DNA of 64,000 nt, taken from the NCBI RefSeq assembly GCF_009177095.1, contig NZ_AP021861.1, positions 3,888,501-3,952,500 on the forward strand, in the 5' to 3' direction. The notes below the pieces were generated by a model. The model was not told where the DNA came from and did not search any database. It saw only the letters and a program-made list of their open reading frames with translations. Positions 1-10,990 of the stretch are shown here, piece after piece. The translations under genes and the position numbers were made by a program. The stretch comes from Lacipirellula parvula. Lineage in GTDB: Bacteria; Planctomycetota; Planctomycetia; Pirellulales; Lacipirellulaceae. The number at the start of each line of letters is the position of its first letter. Position 1 is the first letter of the stretch.

Positions 1-144
1 AGCGATCGCTCCCGCACCGAAGTCATCAGCGACCAACTCAAACCCGGCATGGAAGTCGTCCTCGGCGAACAGCAAGCCGGCGCCGCCGAGCAAGTGAACA
101 ATCCGTTCGCTCCAAAGATGCCTCGTTCCAGACCGCGCAGCTAA
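1..144 (+). CDS. C-terminal end of a periplasmic efflux adaptor (MacA/HlyD type), partial
   Basis: An open frame enters from the left edge and stops at 142-144, giving 47 residues that end in a Pro/Arg-rich tail. The piece with '[13 protein letters not shown]' resembles the last beta-strand region of RND/ABC efflux adaptors, which often read 'L.pGd.VvvG'. The stop lies 20 bases before a MacB-type ABC transporter on the same strand, the usual adaptor-MacB order. The call rests mostly on that context because no diagnostic domain is left in the fragment. Confidence 0.6.
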   Translation, partial: SDRSRTEVISDQLKPGMEVVLGEQQAGAAEQVNNPFAPKMPRSRPRS

Positions 145-164
145 CGCCGAGCCGGAGATTCTGC

Positions 165-2462
165 ATGTCGCTCCTGCGGCTCGAAAACATCACGAAGACC
201 TACCACCTCGGCGAAATCGACGTCCCCGTGCTCAAGGGGATTTCGTTCACCGTCGAGCGAGGCGAGCTCGTCGCGTTAATGGGCGCCTCGGGCTCCGGTA
301 AAAGCACGCTAATGAACGTGCTTGGCTGCCTCGATCGCCCCACCTCGGGCAAGTACTGGCTTGATGGCCAGGAAATCAGCTCGCTCTCCGCGAACGACCG
401 CGCGCTCGTCCGTACCGCGAAGCTCGGCTTCGTCTTCCAAAGTTTTAATTTGCTGCCGCGCACCACGGCGGTGAACAACGTGCTGATGCCGCTCGACTAC
501 TCGACGACGGCGCCCCCGATTCGCGAAGCCCTCGAACGCTCGCACTCGCTGCTCGAGCGCGTCGGTCTCGGCAGTCGGCTCGACCACATCCCCAGCCAAA
601 TGTCGGGCGGCCAGCAGCAGCGCGTCGCGATCGCCCGCTCGCTGATCAACCAACCCGCCTTGCTACTCGCCGACGAACCGACCGGCAATCTCGATTCGCA
701 AACGAGCGTCGAGATTCTGGAAATGTTCCAGCAGCTCAACGCCGCCGGACTCACGGTAATGCTGGTCACGCACGACCCCAAGGTCGCCGCGTACGCCGAC
801 CGCGTCATCCGCGTCGTCGACGGCCTCATCGTCGAAGACGACCACGGCGGCCGCACGATCGACGTCACCAAGCAGCAGCGCCCCGCGCGTGAACGGATCG
901 ACGCCGGCGTTCCCGCAGCGGAACAGCTTCAACCAGCAGCGGCCATCGCCGCCATCGAAGAACCCGAGAGCGAACTCACCGCAGCATCCGCCGGCGGCAC
1001 GGCCGTGGCGGTGCGACCCAAAACAGTCGCCGCCACGGTAGCCCCGAAACCCGCAGCCGCCGCTCCAGCCGTTTCGAAAATTCATCTCGGCCTCGCGTCG
1101 CTCGTCCCCGGCCCGTTGCGTACCGCGTTCACCGCCTTACGCCGCAATAAAATGCGCTCCGCCCTCACGGCGCTCGGCGTCATCATCGGCGTCGGCGCCG
1201 TCATCGCGATGGTCGAAATCAGCCAAGGCTCGCGCACGTCGCTCATGGCAACGATGTCGACGATGGGCGCCAACACGATCATGGTCCGCTCCGGCGCCGC
1301 GGCTAGCGGCGGCATCAGCTTCGGCTCCGGCACGCTACTCACGCTCACGCCGGGCGACTCCGAAGAAATCGCCCGCGAAGCCACCGCCATCGCCGCTGCG
1401 GCGCCCGTCGTGCAGATCCAAGGCCAGGTCGTCTACGGCAATCGCAACTGGATCCCGATGAGCGTCTACGGCACGACGCCCAACTACCTCGAAATCCGCG
1501 ATTGGGAGCAGCTCGAAGAAGGCGAGATGTTCAACGATCGCGACGTCCGCAACGCGAACAAAGTCTGCGTCATCGGCACGACGCTCGTGAAGGAATTGTT
1601 CGACGGTCAGTCGCCCCTTGGCGAAGACATTCGCGTGAAAAACGTCTCGCTCCGCGTCGTCGGCGTGCTCGGCCGCAAGGGGTCGAACATGATGGGCATG
1701 GACCAAGACGACGTGATCCTCGCCCCGTGGACCACCATCAAGTATCGCGTCGCCGACAACTCCGCCGCCGCCGAAGTCGCCGCCACTTCGTCGAACTCCA
1801 CGGAGGTCAACTCGCTCAACGAGCTCTACCCGGGCTCGACCGAACTTTATCCCGTCCAATCGGCGACGCAACTCGCCAACACGCCGCAGCCGGTCCGCTT
1901 CACCAACATCGATCAGATCTCGGTGAAGGCCCGCTCGGCCGCCGACATTCCCGTGGCAATGGACGAGATCACCAGCATCCTTCGCCAACGCCACCGCATC
2001 CGCCCCGGCGGCACCGACGACTTCAACCTCCGCGACATGGGCGAAATGGTCAAAGCGATGGGCTCGATGTCCGAGATGATGGGGGGCCTGTTGATGATCG
2101 TCGCCCTCATCTCGCTCGTTGTCGGCGGCGTCGGCATCATGAACATCATGCTCGTCTCGGTCACGGAGCGAACCCGCGAAATCGGCCTCCGTATGGCGGT
2201 CGGCGCCCGCTCGCATCACATCCTCCGCCAGTTCCTCATCGAGGCGATCGTCCTGTGCGTCTTCGGCGGCGCTATCGGGATCCTGCTCGGCCGCACTGCG
2301 TCGTACGCGGTCTGGCTCGCAATGCGCTGGCCCGTGGAGGCCTCGCTCCCCGCGATCATCGGCGCCTTCCTCGTCTCCGCGACGATCGGCGTCGCGTTCG
2401 GCTTCTACCCCGCGTGGAAAGCCTCGCGGCTCGATCCGATCGAAGCGCTGCGGTACGAATAG
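165..2462 (+). CDS. MacB-type ABC transporter, fused ATPase and permease
   Basis: 765-residue inner-membrane protein. The N-terminal ATPase has Walker A GASGSGKS at about residues 40-47, Q-loop, signature MSGGQQQR, Walker [13 protein letters not shown] and the H-loop VTHD. A poorly conserved Ala/Pro-rich linker covers about residues 235-315. The permease part has one membrane helix near 330-350, a large periplasmic MacB-type domain, and three C-terminal helices from about 640 ending in '[11 protein letters not shown]', the typical FtsX/MacB end. It probably works with the adaptor just upstream (mechanotransmission-type export of a small molecule, peptide or lipid substrate). The linker makes it about 100 residues longer than usual MacB. 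Substrate unknown. Confidence 0.9.
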   Translation: MSLLRLENITKTYHLGEIDVPVLKGISFTVERGELVALMGASGSGKSTLMNVLGCLDRPTSGKYWLDGQEISSLSANDRALVRTAKLGFVFQSFNLLPRTTAVNNVLMPLDYSTTAPPIREALERSHSLLERVGLGSRLDHIPSQMSGGQQQRVAIARSLINQPALLLADEPTGNLDSQTSVEILEMFQQLNAAGLTVMLVTHDPKVAAYADRVIRVVDGLIVEDDHGGRTIDVTKQQRPARERIDAGVPAAEQLQPAAAIAAIEEPESELTAASAGGTAVAVRPKTVAATVAPKPAAAAPAVSKIHLGLASLVPGPLRTAFTALRRNKMRSALTALGVIIGVGAVIAMVEISQGSRTSLMATMSTMGANTIMVRSGAAASGGISFGSGTLLTLTPGDSEEIAREATAIAAAAPVVQIQGQVVYGNRNWIPMSVYGTTPNYLEIRDWEQLEEGEMFNDRDVRNANKVCVIGTTLVKELFDGQSPLGEDIRVKNVSLRVVGVLGRKGSNMMGMDQDDVILAPWTTIKYRVADNSAAAEVAATSSNSTEVNSLNELYPGSTELYPVQSATQLANTPQPVRFTNIDQISVKARSAADIPVAMDEITSILRQRHRIRPGGTDDFNLRDMGEMVKAMGSMSEMMGGLLMIVALISLVVGGVGIMNIMLVSVTERTREIGLRMAVGARSHHILRQFLIEAIVLCVFGGAIGILLGRTASYAVWLAMRWPVEASLPAIIGAFLVSATIGVAFGFYPAWKASRLDPIEALRYE

Positions 2463-2661
2463 CTCGCCTTGTGAGTTCTGCGGCGGCAGCTTCCGAAATT
2501 GCAATGCCCACCGAGCGCGAACGTCCTATTCTGCATAGGGAATACGCCGCAGCGAACTTGCATCCTCCCTCGCTTTCGGCGGAGAATAATAGGGTACCGC
2601 CACTTCTCTCTCGCAGGCGCCGATGCCCACTCACGGTTCAACGTCGAGCAGCTCTCATTAC

Positions 2662-5600
2662 ATGCCGCGATGTCGGCGTTTGCTCCGAACTTGCCTGATC
2701 GCGGTCGCCGCGCTGCTAACCGGCGGTGCAGCATCCGGCGCGAAGCCTGACTTCGATCGCGACATCCGCCCGATCCTCTCCGACAAATGCTTCTTCTGCC
2801 ACGGCCCCGACGGCGAACGCCGTGAAGCCGAGCTGCGGCTCGACACCCGCGCGGGCGCCATCGAGTCGGTCGTCGTCGCGGGCGATCCCGACGGCAGCGA
2901 ACTGATCGCCCGCATCACGAGCGACGACGAATCGCTCCGCATGCCGCCGGTCGAATCGAATCTCGCCCTCACCGCCGCGGAGAAGCAACTGCTGCACGAC
3001 TGGATCGCCGCCGGCGCCGAGTATACCGAGCACTGGGCCTTCCTCCCACTGCCGGCAGAGGTTCCGCTTCCCAAAGTCACGCACGCCGACTGGCCGCACA
3101 ACGAGATCGATCGCTTCATTCTCGCTCGACTCGAAGCCGAAGAGCTATCGCCCGCCGAGCGCGCCAACCCGCTCCGGCTGCTCCGCCGGTTGTCGCTCGA
3201 CCTCACTGGCCTGCCGCCGAAACCTGCCGACATCGCCGCGTTCGAAACGGCCGTCGCTGCCGACGGTCTCGACGCCGCGCTCCACGCCGCCGTCGAACGC
3301 CTCCTCGCCAGCCCCGCCTTCGGCGAACACCTCGCCGTCGCCTGGCTCGACGCCGCCCGTTACGCCGATTCGTTCGGCTATCAATCCGATCAACTCAACA
3401 CGCAGTGGCCTTACCGCGACTGGGTCGTGCGGGCCTTCAACGACAACCTGCCGTACGACCAGTTCCTCACCTGGCAACTCGCCGGCGACCTGCTCGAGAA
3501 CCCAACGCGCGATCAAATCCTCGCCACCGCGTTCAATCGCATGCACCGCATGACGAACGAGGGTGGCTCGATCGCCGAAGAATGGCTCGTCGAGAACGCC
3601 GCCGACCGCGTCCACACGTTCGGCTCCGCGATGCTCGGCCTGACGCTCGAGTGCTCCCGCTGCCACGACCACAAGTACGACCCGATCCTCGCCCGCGATT
3701 ATTACTCGATCTCGGCGTTTTTTAATTCGATCGACGAGAACGGCATGTACGACCACTCGGCGAAGGTGCCATCACCGACGCTGCTACTGCCGACGGCGGA
3801 GCAGGAGCGCGAGCTGGCGAACGCGGCGACTGCTGTTAGAAATGCAGAACAGCATCTTGCTGATGTTAAGATGGGAGGCAGCGACCGACTCGCCGCTTGG
3901 CGTGCTACTAATTCCCCTCCCTCGAAGGGACGGGAGCAACCGAGCACGCTCGCCAGTGGCGAGCGAGCGCAGGGCGGTAGTCTTGAAGAGTCGATTCCCG
4001 ACGCCACAAGTCCCGTTGGAGGCAGCGCAACTACCGAAAACAAAAATCCCTCACCTAACCCCTCCCTTCAAGGGAGAGGGACCATTCCCGACCTCGTCGC
4101 TCACTTCACCTTCGACGACAAAACCTCCGAAACGCACAACGCTAACGGCCTCCCCCAGGTCCCCGGCCGCGCCGGCCAAGCGATCCGCTGCGACGGCGAC
4201 CACGGCGTCACCTTTCCCGACCTGCTAAAAATCGATCGCCCCGATCCCTTCACGCTCGACCTCTGGCTCCGCGACGTGCTCCGCAATCCGCAGCCAGTCG
4301 TCGTCGCTCAGCGAACCTTCGGCACCGACGTCGGTTACAACGGTTTCGATTTGATGCTCGCCGACGGCGTGCTCGAAGCCCGCCTCTACCGCGTGTGGCC
4401 CGGCAACGCGATCGGCGTCCGCGCCGCCGAACCGATCGCCGCCGCCGACTGGGAACATATCACTGTCACTTACGACGGTTCGAGCCGCGCCGCCGGTCTG
4501 CGGCTCTACCTCAACGGCCGCGAACTACAAACGACTATCCTTCGCGATAAAATCCAGAAGAGCGTCGCCGTCTCCACCTACGGCAGCGGTACGTTCACCC
4601 TCGGCGAACGCTTCCGCGACCGCGGTTTCAAGGATGGCGAGTTCGATGAGCTGCGCCTCTACGCTCGCGCATTGACGCCGTACGAGATCACGCTGCTGCA
4701 CGATGACGCAACCGCGAGCGACGATCAGGTTCACAATGATGCAGCGCGGCGCGACTACTACTTCTCCGCCCACGACGCCCCCGCCCGCGCCGCCGCTGAG
4801 AAACTCCGCGACGCCCGCCGGCAACTCGTCGCCTCCCAGGAGGCGATTCACGAAGTCAGCGTAATGGACGAACTCCCCGAGCCGCGGCCCGCCTACATCT
4901 TGCCGCGCGGCGCCTACGACGCTCCCAAAACCGACGAGACCCGCGTCACCCGCGACGTCTTTTCCGAAATGCTGCCGCCGTTCCCCGCCGACGCGCCGCG
5001 CAATCGCCTCGGCCTCGCCCGTTGGCTCACGGCGCCCAACCACCCCCTCACCGCGCGGGTCTTCGTCAATCGCCTCTGGGCGAACTTCTTTGGCCACGGC
5101 CTCTCGACGACGCCCGATAATTTCGGCCGGCAAGGAACGGCGCCAACCCATCCTGAGCTGCTCGACTGGCTCGCTCGCGACTTCGTCGCTCACGGTTGGG
5201 ACGTGAAACGCCTCTGCCGGCAGATCGTCAGCTCCGCCGCCTATCAGCAAGATTCGCGGACAACGCCCGAGTTGCGCGAGCGCGATCCCGAGAACCTTCT
5301 GCTTGCCCGCGGCCCCAGCCGACGTCTCTCGGCTGAACAGATCCGCGACCTCGCGCTCGCCGCGGGAGAACTGCTCGTCGACAAGCCGGGCGGCCCGCCG
5401 GTCTACCCGTACCAACCCGGCGGCGACTTGTGGCGTGAATCAAACGGCATGTCGCCCGCGTACACGCAATCGACGGGCGAAGGCCTCCGCCGCCGCTCGC
5501 TCTATTCAGTTTGGAAGCGAACGGCCCCGCTGCCGAACATGCTCGTCTTCGATGCGACGTCGCGCGAGGTCTGCACGATCAGCCGCGGTCGCACGAACAC

Positions 5601-5949
5601 GCCGCTGCAAGCTTTGGTGTTGCTGAACGACGTCCAGTTTGTCGAAGCCGCGCGAGCGCTCGCCTCGGCCGTCGCCAAACAGCACGCGGGCCCACGCGAC
5701 CGCATCGCCGCCGCGTTCCTGCGACTCGCCGGCCGCGCGCCCAACTCCGCCGAGCTTGCACTCCTCACCGATCTCTACCAAGAACAACTAGCGAGCTTCA
5801 GCACCGGTTCGGATGGAGCTGGAGCTGCACAACTCACTGCACTAGGCGAAACAAAAGCGGACGAAGCAATTCCTCCGAACGAATTCGCTGCCCTGACCGT
5901 CACCTGCCAAGCGATCCTCAACCTTGATGCCACTATTTACGAGAGGTAA
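2662..5949 (+). CDS. PSD1/cytochrome c-type protein with DUF1549, LamG and DUF1553 domains
   Basis: Large exported planctomycete protein of about 1095 residues. The ATG at 2662 gives a clean signal peptide; an in-frame start at 2623 only adds a polar lead. Order: signal peptide, planctomycete cytochrome c domain with CxxCH haem motif (CFFCH near residue 43), DUF1549 (about 140-370, with a second CxxCH-like 'CSRCHDHKYDP'), a LamG/concanavalin-like domain (about 475-690), then DUF1553 to the end. It precedes a DUF1501 gene, the conserved partner of this family. Function is not established; the haem and CxxCH motifs suggest redox work outside the cytoplasm. Odd point: residues about 417-474 are encoded by a palindromic repeat that is intergenic elsewhere in this window. 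Confidence 0.9.
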   Translation: MPRCRRLLRTCLIAVAALLTGGAASGAKPDFDRDIRPILSDKCFFCHGPDGERREAELRLDTRAGAIESVVVAGDPDGSELIARITSDDESLRMPPVESNLALTAAEKQLLHDWIAAGAEYTEHWAFLPLPAEVPLPKVTHADWPHNEIDRFILARLEAEELSPAERANPLRLLRRLSLDLTGLPPKPADIAAFETAVAADGLDAALHAAVERLLASPAFGEHLAVAWLDAARYADSFGYQSDQLNTQWPYRDWVVRAFNDNLPYDQFLTWQLAGDLLENPTRDQILATAFNRMHRMTNEGGSIAEEWLVENAADRVHTFGSAMLGLTLECSRCHDHKYDPILARDYYSISAFFNSIDENGMYDHSAKVPSPTLLLPTAEQERELANAATAVRNAEQHLADVKMGGSDRLAAWRATNSPPSKGREQPSTLASGERAQGGSLEESIPDATSPVGGSATTENKNPSPNPSLQGRGTIPDLVAHFTFDDKTSETHNANGLPQVPGRAGQAIRCDGDHGVTFPDLLKIDRPDPFTLDLWLRDVLRNPQPVVVAQRTFGTDVGYNGFDLMLADGVLEARLYRVWPGNAIGVRAAEPIAAADWEHITVTYDGSSRAAGLRLYLNGRELQTTILRDKIQKSVAVSTYGSGTFTLGERFRDRGFKDGEFDELRLYARALTPYEITLLHDDATASDDQVHNDAARRDYYFSAHDAPARAAAEKLRDARRQLVASQEAIHEVSVMDELPEPRPAYILPRGAYDAPKTDETRVTRDVFSEMLPPFPADAPRNRLGLARWLTAPNHPLTARVFVNRLWANFFGHGLSTTPDNFGRQGTAPTHPELLDWLARDFVAHGWDVKRLCRQIVSSAAYQQDSRTTPELRERDPENLLLARGPSRRLSAEQIRDLALAAGELLVDKPGGPPVYPYQPGGDLWRESNGMSPAYTQSTGEGLRRRSLYSVWKRTAPLPNMLVFDATSREVCTISRGRTNTPLQALVLLNDVQFVEAARALASAVAKQHAGPRDRIAAAFLRLAGRAPNSAELALLTDLYQEQLASFSTGSDGAGAAQLTALGETKADEAIPPNEFAALTVTCQAILNLDATIYER
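3911..4083. repeat. Palindromic repeat of family A inside a coding region
   Basis: Two hairpins of the type CCCTCCCTTCAAGGGAGAGG flank a module (about 3934-3984) that recurs nearly letter for letter at 58983-59029, including GTCGCCAGTGGCGA-like and GAGCGCAGGCGGTAGTC-like stretches. The other members of this family lie between genes; this copy is translated in frame within the PSD1 protein and adds about 58 low-complexity residues. Confidence 0.85.
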
Positions 5950-5956
5950 GTGGTCA

Positions 5957-6047
5957 CATTCAGCATTCAGCATTCAGCATTCAGCATTCAGCATTCAGCA
6001 TTCAGCAACTGACAACTGACAACTGACAACTGACAACTGACAACTGA
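5957..6047. repeat. Two adjoining heptamer tandem repeats
   Basis: Seven perfect copies of CATTCAG (5957-6005) run directly into six perfect copies of CAACTGA (6006-6047). They fill most of the gap between the PSD1 gene and the DUF1501 gene. They resemble the short tandemly repeated heptamers described in cyanobacteria. Confidence 0.95.
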
Positions 6048-6068
6048 CAAAATATCGCCGCCCCGCCA

Positions 6069-7532
<1,464 letters not shown>

Positions 7533-7560
7533 CGCCCGCCATTCTTTTCTTCTATTTACT

Positions 7561-7592
7561 TCTGGCTCCCTCCCCCTTGAGGGGAGGGGACC
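7561..7592. repeat. Half element of repeat family A (hairpin)
   Basis: A single hairpin of the type CTCCCTCCCCCTTGAGGGGA lies 29 bases after the DUF1501 stop. It equals one arm of the full family A element. It has no run of T after the stem, so a terminator role is possible but not shown. Confidence 0.7.
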
Positions 7593-7778
7593 AGAACAGT
7601 AAGAAGTAACGCACCAACGTCATTCACCTACCTCCTCGCGCGAATTCGAATTCATTAAGTTTCCTCCCAGCCTCGCTACGAAATCCCCCGAAAATCCCCG
7701 CACGCACGCACCCCGCGCCGCCGCAACGGTCGTCCTCGCCGCGCTTCTCAGTTATCCTGTCTGTATCAGGCAACGGCC

Positions 7779-10700
7779 ATGGCGGCCTCCTCCCTCAGAC
7801 AGCTCGACAATAGGTTTTCCGTGCCTTCAAAGACTCCCCTCGGTCGGTGGATCGCGGTCTGCGCCGCGTTCGTTCTCTCGCTCCTCGCCCACTCCCGCAG
7901 CGTTAGCGCCGCCACGGCGTCGACGCCCGCGCCGGTCGAGCGGCCGAACATTCTGTTCGTCTTCATCGACGACGCAGGCTTCGCCGATTTCCCCCACTTC
8001 AAGGATGGCCGCGCTCGCACGCCGAACATCGACCAACTCAGCGACGAAGGCCTGCGGTTCACGCAGTTCTATGTCAACGCGCCGATCTGCTCGCCGTCGC
8101 GCACCGCGTTCATGACGGGCCAGTACCCGTCGCGGTGGGGCATCATGAGCTACATCGCCGCCAGCCAAGAGAACGCCCGCCGCGGCATGCGCGACTGGCT
8201 CGATCCTGCCGCTCCCACGCTCGCTCGCATGTTGAAGGGCGTCGGCTACACGACTGGCCACTTCGGCAAATGGCACCTCGGCGGCGGCCGCGACGTCGTC
8301 GCCCCGCCGATCAGCGACTACGGCTTCGACGCCTCGCTCACCCAGTTCGAAGGCATGGGCGACCGCATCGTGCCGCTCCTCACGAACTACGACGGCAAGC
8401 CCCCCGTCAAATTCCCCCTTGGCCTCGACAGCGAAAAGCTCGGCCACGGCAACGTCCGCTGGGTCGAACGCGCCGAAGAAACGACCGCCTTCGTCGAGCC
8501 GGCGATCAAGTTCATCAAGCAAGCCCAGGCCGAGGGCAAGCCGTTCTATGTGAACCTTTGGCCGAACGACGTCCACACGCCGCTCCACCCGCCGAAGAAT
8601 CTCCGCGGCGACGGCAGCAAGCGCGAGCTCTACCTCGGCGTGCTCGAACACATGGACGCCCAGCTCAAGCCGCTGTTCGACCTCATTCGCAACGACGCCA
8701 AGCTGCGCGACAACACGATCATCATCGTCGCCAGCGACAACGGTTTTGAACCTGGCGCCGGTTCGGCCGGGGCCCTGCGCGGCAGCAAAGGCAACCTCTA
8801 CGAAGGGGGCATCCGCGAACCCTTCATCATCTGGGGCCCCGGCCTCGTTGACGAGAAAGCCGTCGGCACCACGAACGACTCGACGGTCATCTCGTCGGTC
8901 GACGTCGTCGCTTCGCTCCTCGACATCGCCCAAGCCAAGGCCCCCGAGAACGTCGAACTCGACGGCGAAGTCCTCACCGATGCGCTCCTCGGCCTCGAAA
9001 AATCCCAACGCACCAAGCCCCTCTACTGGGTTCGTCCCCCCGATCGTCCCGGCCAAGATGGCGGCAACCTCCCCGATCTTGCCATCCGCTCCGGCAACTG
9101 GAAGCTCCTCACCGAGTACGACGGCAGCGATCCCCAGCTATACGACCTCGCCTCCGATCCGAACGAGCAGCGCAACGTCGCCGAGCAACAGGCCGACGCC
9201 GTCAGCAGCCTCCGCGGCGATTTGCTGCAGTGGTATCGCACTGCCGTGCCGGTGAAGAAGGAAGAGGTCGACGCCCCGCGGCAGTTCACCAATCCGATTT
9301 TCGAAGGCGCCGATCCCTGGGTCATCCAGCACGATGGCAAGTACATCGTCTGCGCCTCCGAAGGCAACCACGCGATCACCCTCCACATTTCCGACGACCT
9401 CACCGAGCTCGGCCCGAAGCAAGTCGTCTGGACCGCCCCCGAGACCGGCCCCTACTCGCGTGAGATCTGGGCGCCTGAACTCCACTTCCTCGACAACCGT
9501 TGGTACATCTATTTCGCCGCCGACGACGGCGACAACAAGAATCACCTCAGCTACGTCCTCGAATCAAAAGACGACGATCCGCTCGGCCCGTACGAAATCC
9601 GCGGCCCGATCTACACGGGCGACGATCCCGAGCAAAAGAAGAACAACAACTGGGCGATCGACGCCACCGTGCTTGAGCAAGACGGCAAGCGTTACCTCAT
9701 CTGGTCCGGCTGGGCCGCCGACAACGACGAGCAGTGGCTCTACATCGCCCCGATGAAGTCGCCGTGGGAAATCGGCCCGCGGGTGCAACTCTGCCACAAC
9801 GCCGACCACCTGTGGGAACGCGTCAACGAGCAAGCCGACCAGCGCGGCCTCCACGAAGGCCCGCAAATCCTCAAGCGCAACGGCCGCACCTTCATCATTT
9901 ACTCCACCAGCAGCTCGTGGCAGCCAACCTACAAACTCGGCCTGCTCGAACTCAAGAAGGGGGGCGATCCGCTCAACCCGCAGGATTGGACGAAGGCGCC
10001 CGAGCCGGTCTTCAAGGGAACCGAGCAAACCTTCGGCGTCGGCCACGCGTCGTTCGTCAAATCGCCTGACGGCAAAGAAGACTGGATCGTCTTCCACGCG
10101 AAGCTCGACCGCAACGACGGCTGGCGCCGCGCCGTCTTCGTGCAACCTTTCACGTGGGGCAAGGATGGCCGACCTAATTTCGGCGAACCGGTGAACGCCG
10201 GCCAGTTGCTCGACGTCCCCAGCGGGACGCCGACCAGCGATCCCGATCGCGGCGCCTTCAGCCTGCCGAAGTTCCGCTCGCTCCGCGGCTGGAGCTACTT
10301 CGGGCACCACCAGATGTACCGCGTCGACGACGGCAAGCTGTTCCTCGGCGTTCAGCCGAAGGCACCGGTCAATACCTATCGCAGCGGCGAGAAGGTCGTG
10401 CTCAACAATCGCGAGTGGCGCAATCTTCGTGCGAGCACGACGGTGCGCGTCGTGTCCGGCGACCGCGACGCGGGCATCTTGTTCCGCGTCCAGCAACCGG
10501 CCGTCGGTTTCGACGCCCAGGAAGGTTACTTCGCCGGCATCATCCCCCGCAGCGGCCGCGTCATCCTCGGCGCCACCGACGGCCTCCACTGGCGGCAGAT
10601 CGCCGAAGCGAAGGCCGAGGTGAAGGTCGACCAGGACTATCGCCTCGAAGTCGTCGCCCGCGGCGATCAACTCGTCGTCAACCTCGACGGCAAGGAGCTG

Positions 10701-10865
10701 ATCAAAGCCCACGACGACGCCTTCGCCCGCGGGAGCGTCGGCCTCCGCGTCGTCGATACCGAAGCGGCGTTTAGCGACGTCACCGTCGAACCATTGAAGC
10801 CCCGCGCAAAGGCCTCGAAGCAAACGCGAACGCGAACTGCTCCCCAGTCAGTCATCCCGAGTTAA
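7779..10865 (+). CDS. Three-domain sulfatase - GH43 glycoside hydrolase - lectin-like fusion
   Basis: 1028-residue secreted enzyme. Signal peptide about 1-46. S1 sulfatase domain about 55-490 with metal-binding 'FIDDAGFADF' and formylglycine motif CSPSR (Cys near 104). A five-bladed propeller of GH43 type spans about 500-815 with all three catalytic acids in place: Asp in 'EGADPWV' (near 512), Asp in 'WAIDATVL' (near 628) and Glu in 'HEGPQILK' (near 693). The C-terminal 190 residues look like a concanavalin-type or CBM66-like sugar-binding domain. Seen: the domains and motifs. Inferred: removal of a sulfate and a pentose or related sugar from the same sulfated polysaccharide. It heads a block of three sulfatase genes. 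Such a fusion is uncommon. Confidence 0.92.
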   Translation: MAASSLRQLDNRFSVPSKTPLGRWIAVCAAFVLSLLAHSRSVSAATASTPAPVERPNILFVFIDDAGFADFPHFKDGRARTPNIDQLSDEGLRFTQFYVNAPICSPSRTAFMTGQYPSRWGIMSYIAASQENARRGMRDWLDPAAPTLARMLKGVGYTTGHFGKWHLGGGRDVVAPPISDYGFDASLTQFEGMGDRIVPLLTNYDGKPPVKFPLGLDSEKLGHGNVRWVERAEETTAFVEPAIKFIKQAQAEGKPFYVNLWPNDVHTPLHPPKNLRGDGSKRELYLGVLEHMDAQLKPLFDLIRNDAKLRDNTIIIVASDNGFEPGAGSAGALRGSKGNLYEGGIREPFIIWGPGLVDEKAVGTTNDSTVISSVDVVASLLDIAQAKAPENVELDGEVLTDALLGLEKSQRTKPLYWVRPPDRPGQDGGNLPDLAIRSGNWKLLTEYDGSDPQLYDLASDPNEQRNVAEQQADAVSSLRGDLLQWYRTAVPVKKEEVDAPRQFTNPIFEGADPWVIQHDGKYIVCASEGNHAITLHISDDLTELGPKQVVWTAPETGPYSREIWAPELHFLDNRWYIYFAADDGDNKNHLSYVLESKDDDPLGPYEIRGPIYTGDDPEQKKNNNWAIDATVLEQDGKRYLIWSGWAADNDEQWLYIAPMKSPWEIGPRVQLCHNADHLWERVNEQADQRGLHEGPQILKRNGRTFIIYSTSSSWQPTYKLGLLELKKGGDPLNPQDWTKAPEPVFKGTEQTFGVGHASFVKSPDGKEDWIVFHAKLDRNDGWRRAVFVQPFTWGKDGRPNFGEPVNAGQLLDVPSGTPTSDPDRGAFSLPKFRSLRGWSYFGHHQMYRVDDGKLFLGVQPKAPVNTYRSGEKVVLNNREWRNLRASTTVRVVSGDRDAGILFRVQQPAVGFDAQEGYFAGIIPRSGRVILGATDGLHWRQIAEAKAEVKVDQDYRLEVVARGDQLVVNLDGKELIKAHDDAFARGSVGLRVVDTEAAFSDVTVEPLKPRAKASKQTRTRTAPQSVIPS

Positions 10866-10870
10866 TCACG

Positions 10871-10949
10871 GGGTGCCACTGGCATCCTGCCAGTGCTGAA
10901 GTGGCGCCCCGCTCGGCGTCTCAGCACTGGCAAGATGCCAGTGGCGCCC
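10871..10949. repeat. Palindromic repeat family D, copy 1
   Basis: A 79-base inverted repeat with arms GGGTGCCACTGGCATCCTGC and its near complement GCAAGATGCCAGTGGCGCCC. It starts 5 bases after the fusion-enzyme stop. A second copy is at 54615-54691. A GTG inside it opens the frame of the next gene, but that is probably not the real start. Confidence 0.9.
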
Positions 10950-10990
10950 AAAGAAATCACTTTTCACGCCGCGACTCAAACGACCTCATC

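Noticed and set aside
5957-6047. Possible CRISPR-like array
   Set aside because: Units are only 7 bases and contiguous, with no spacers and no cas genes in the window.
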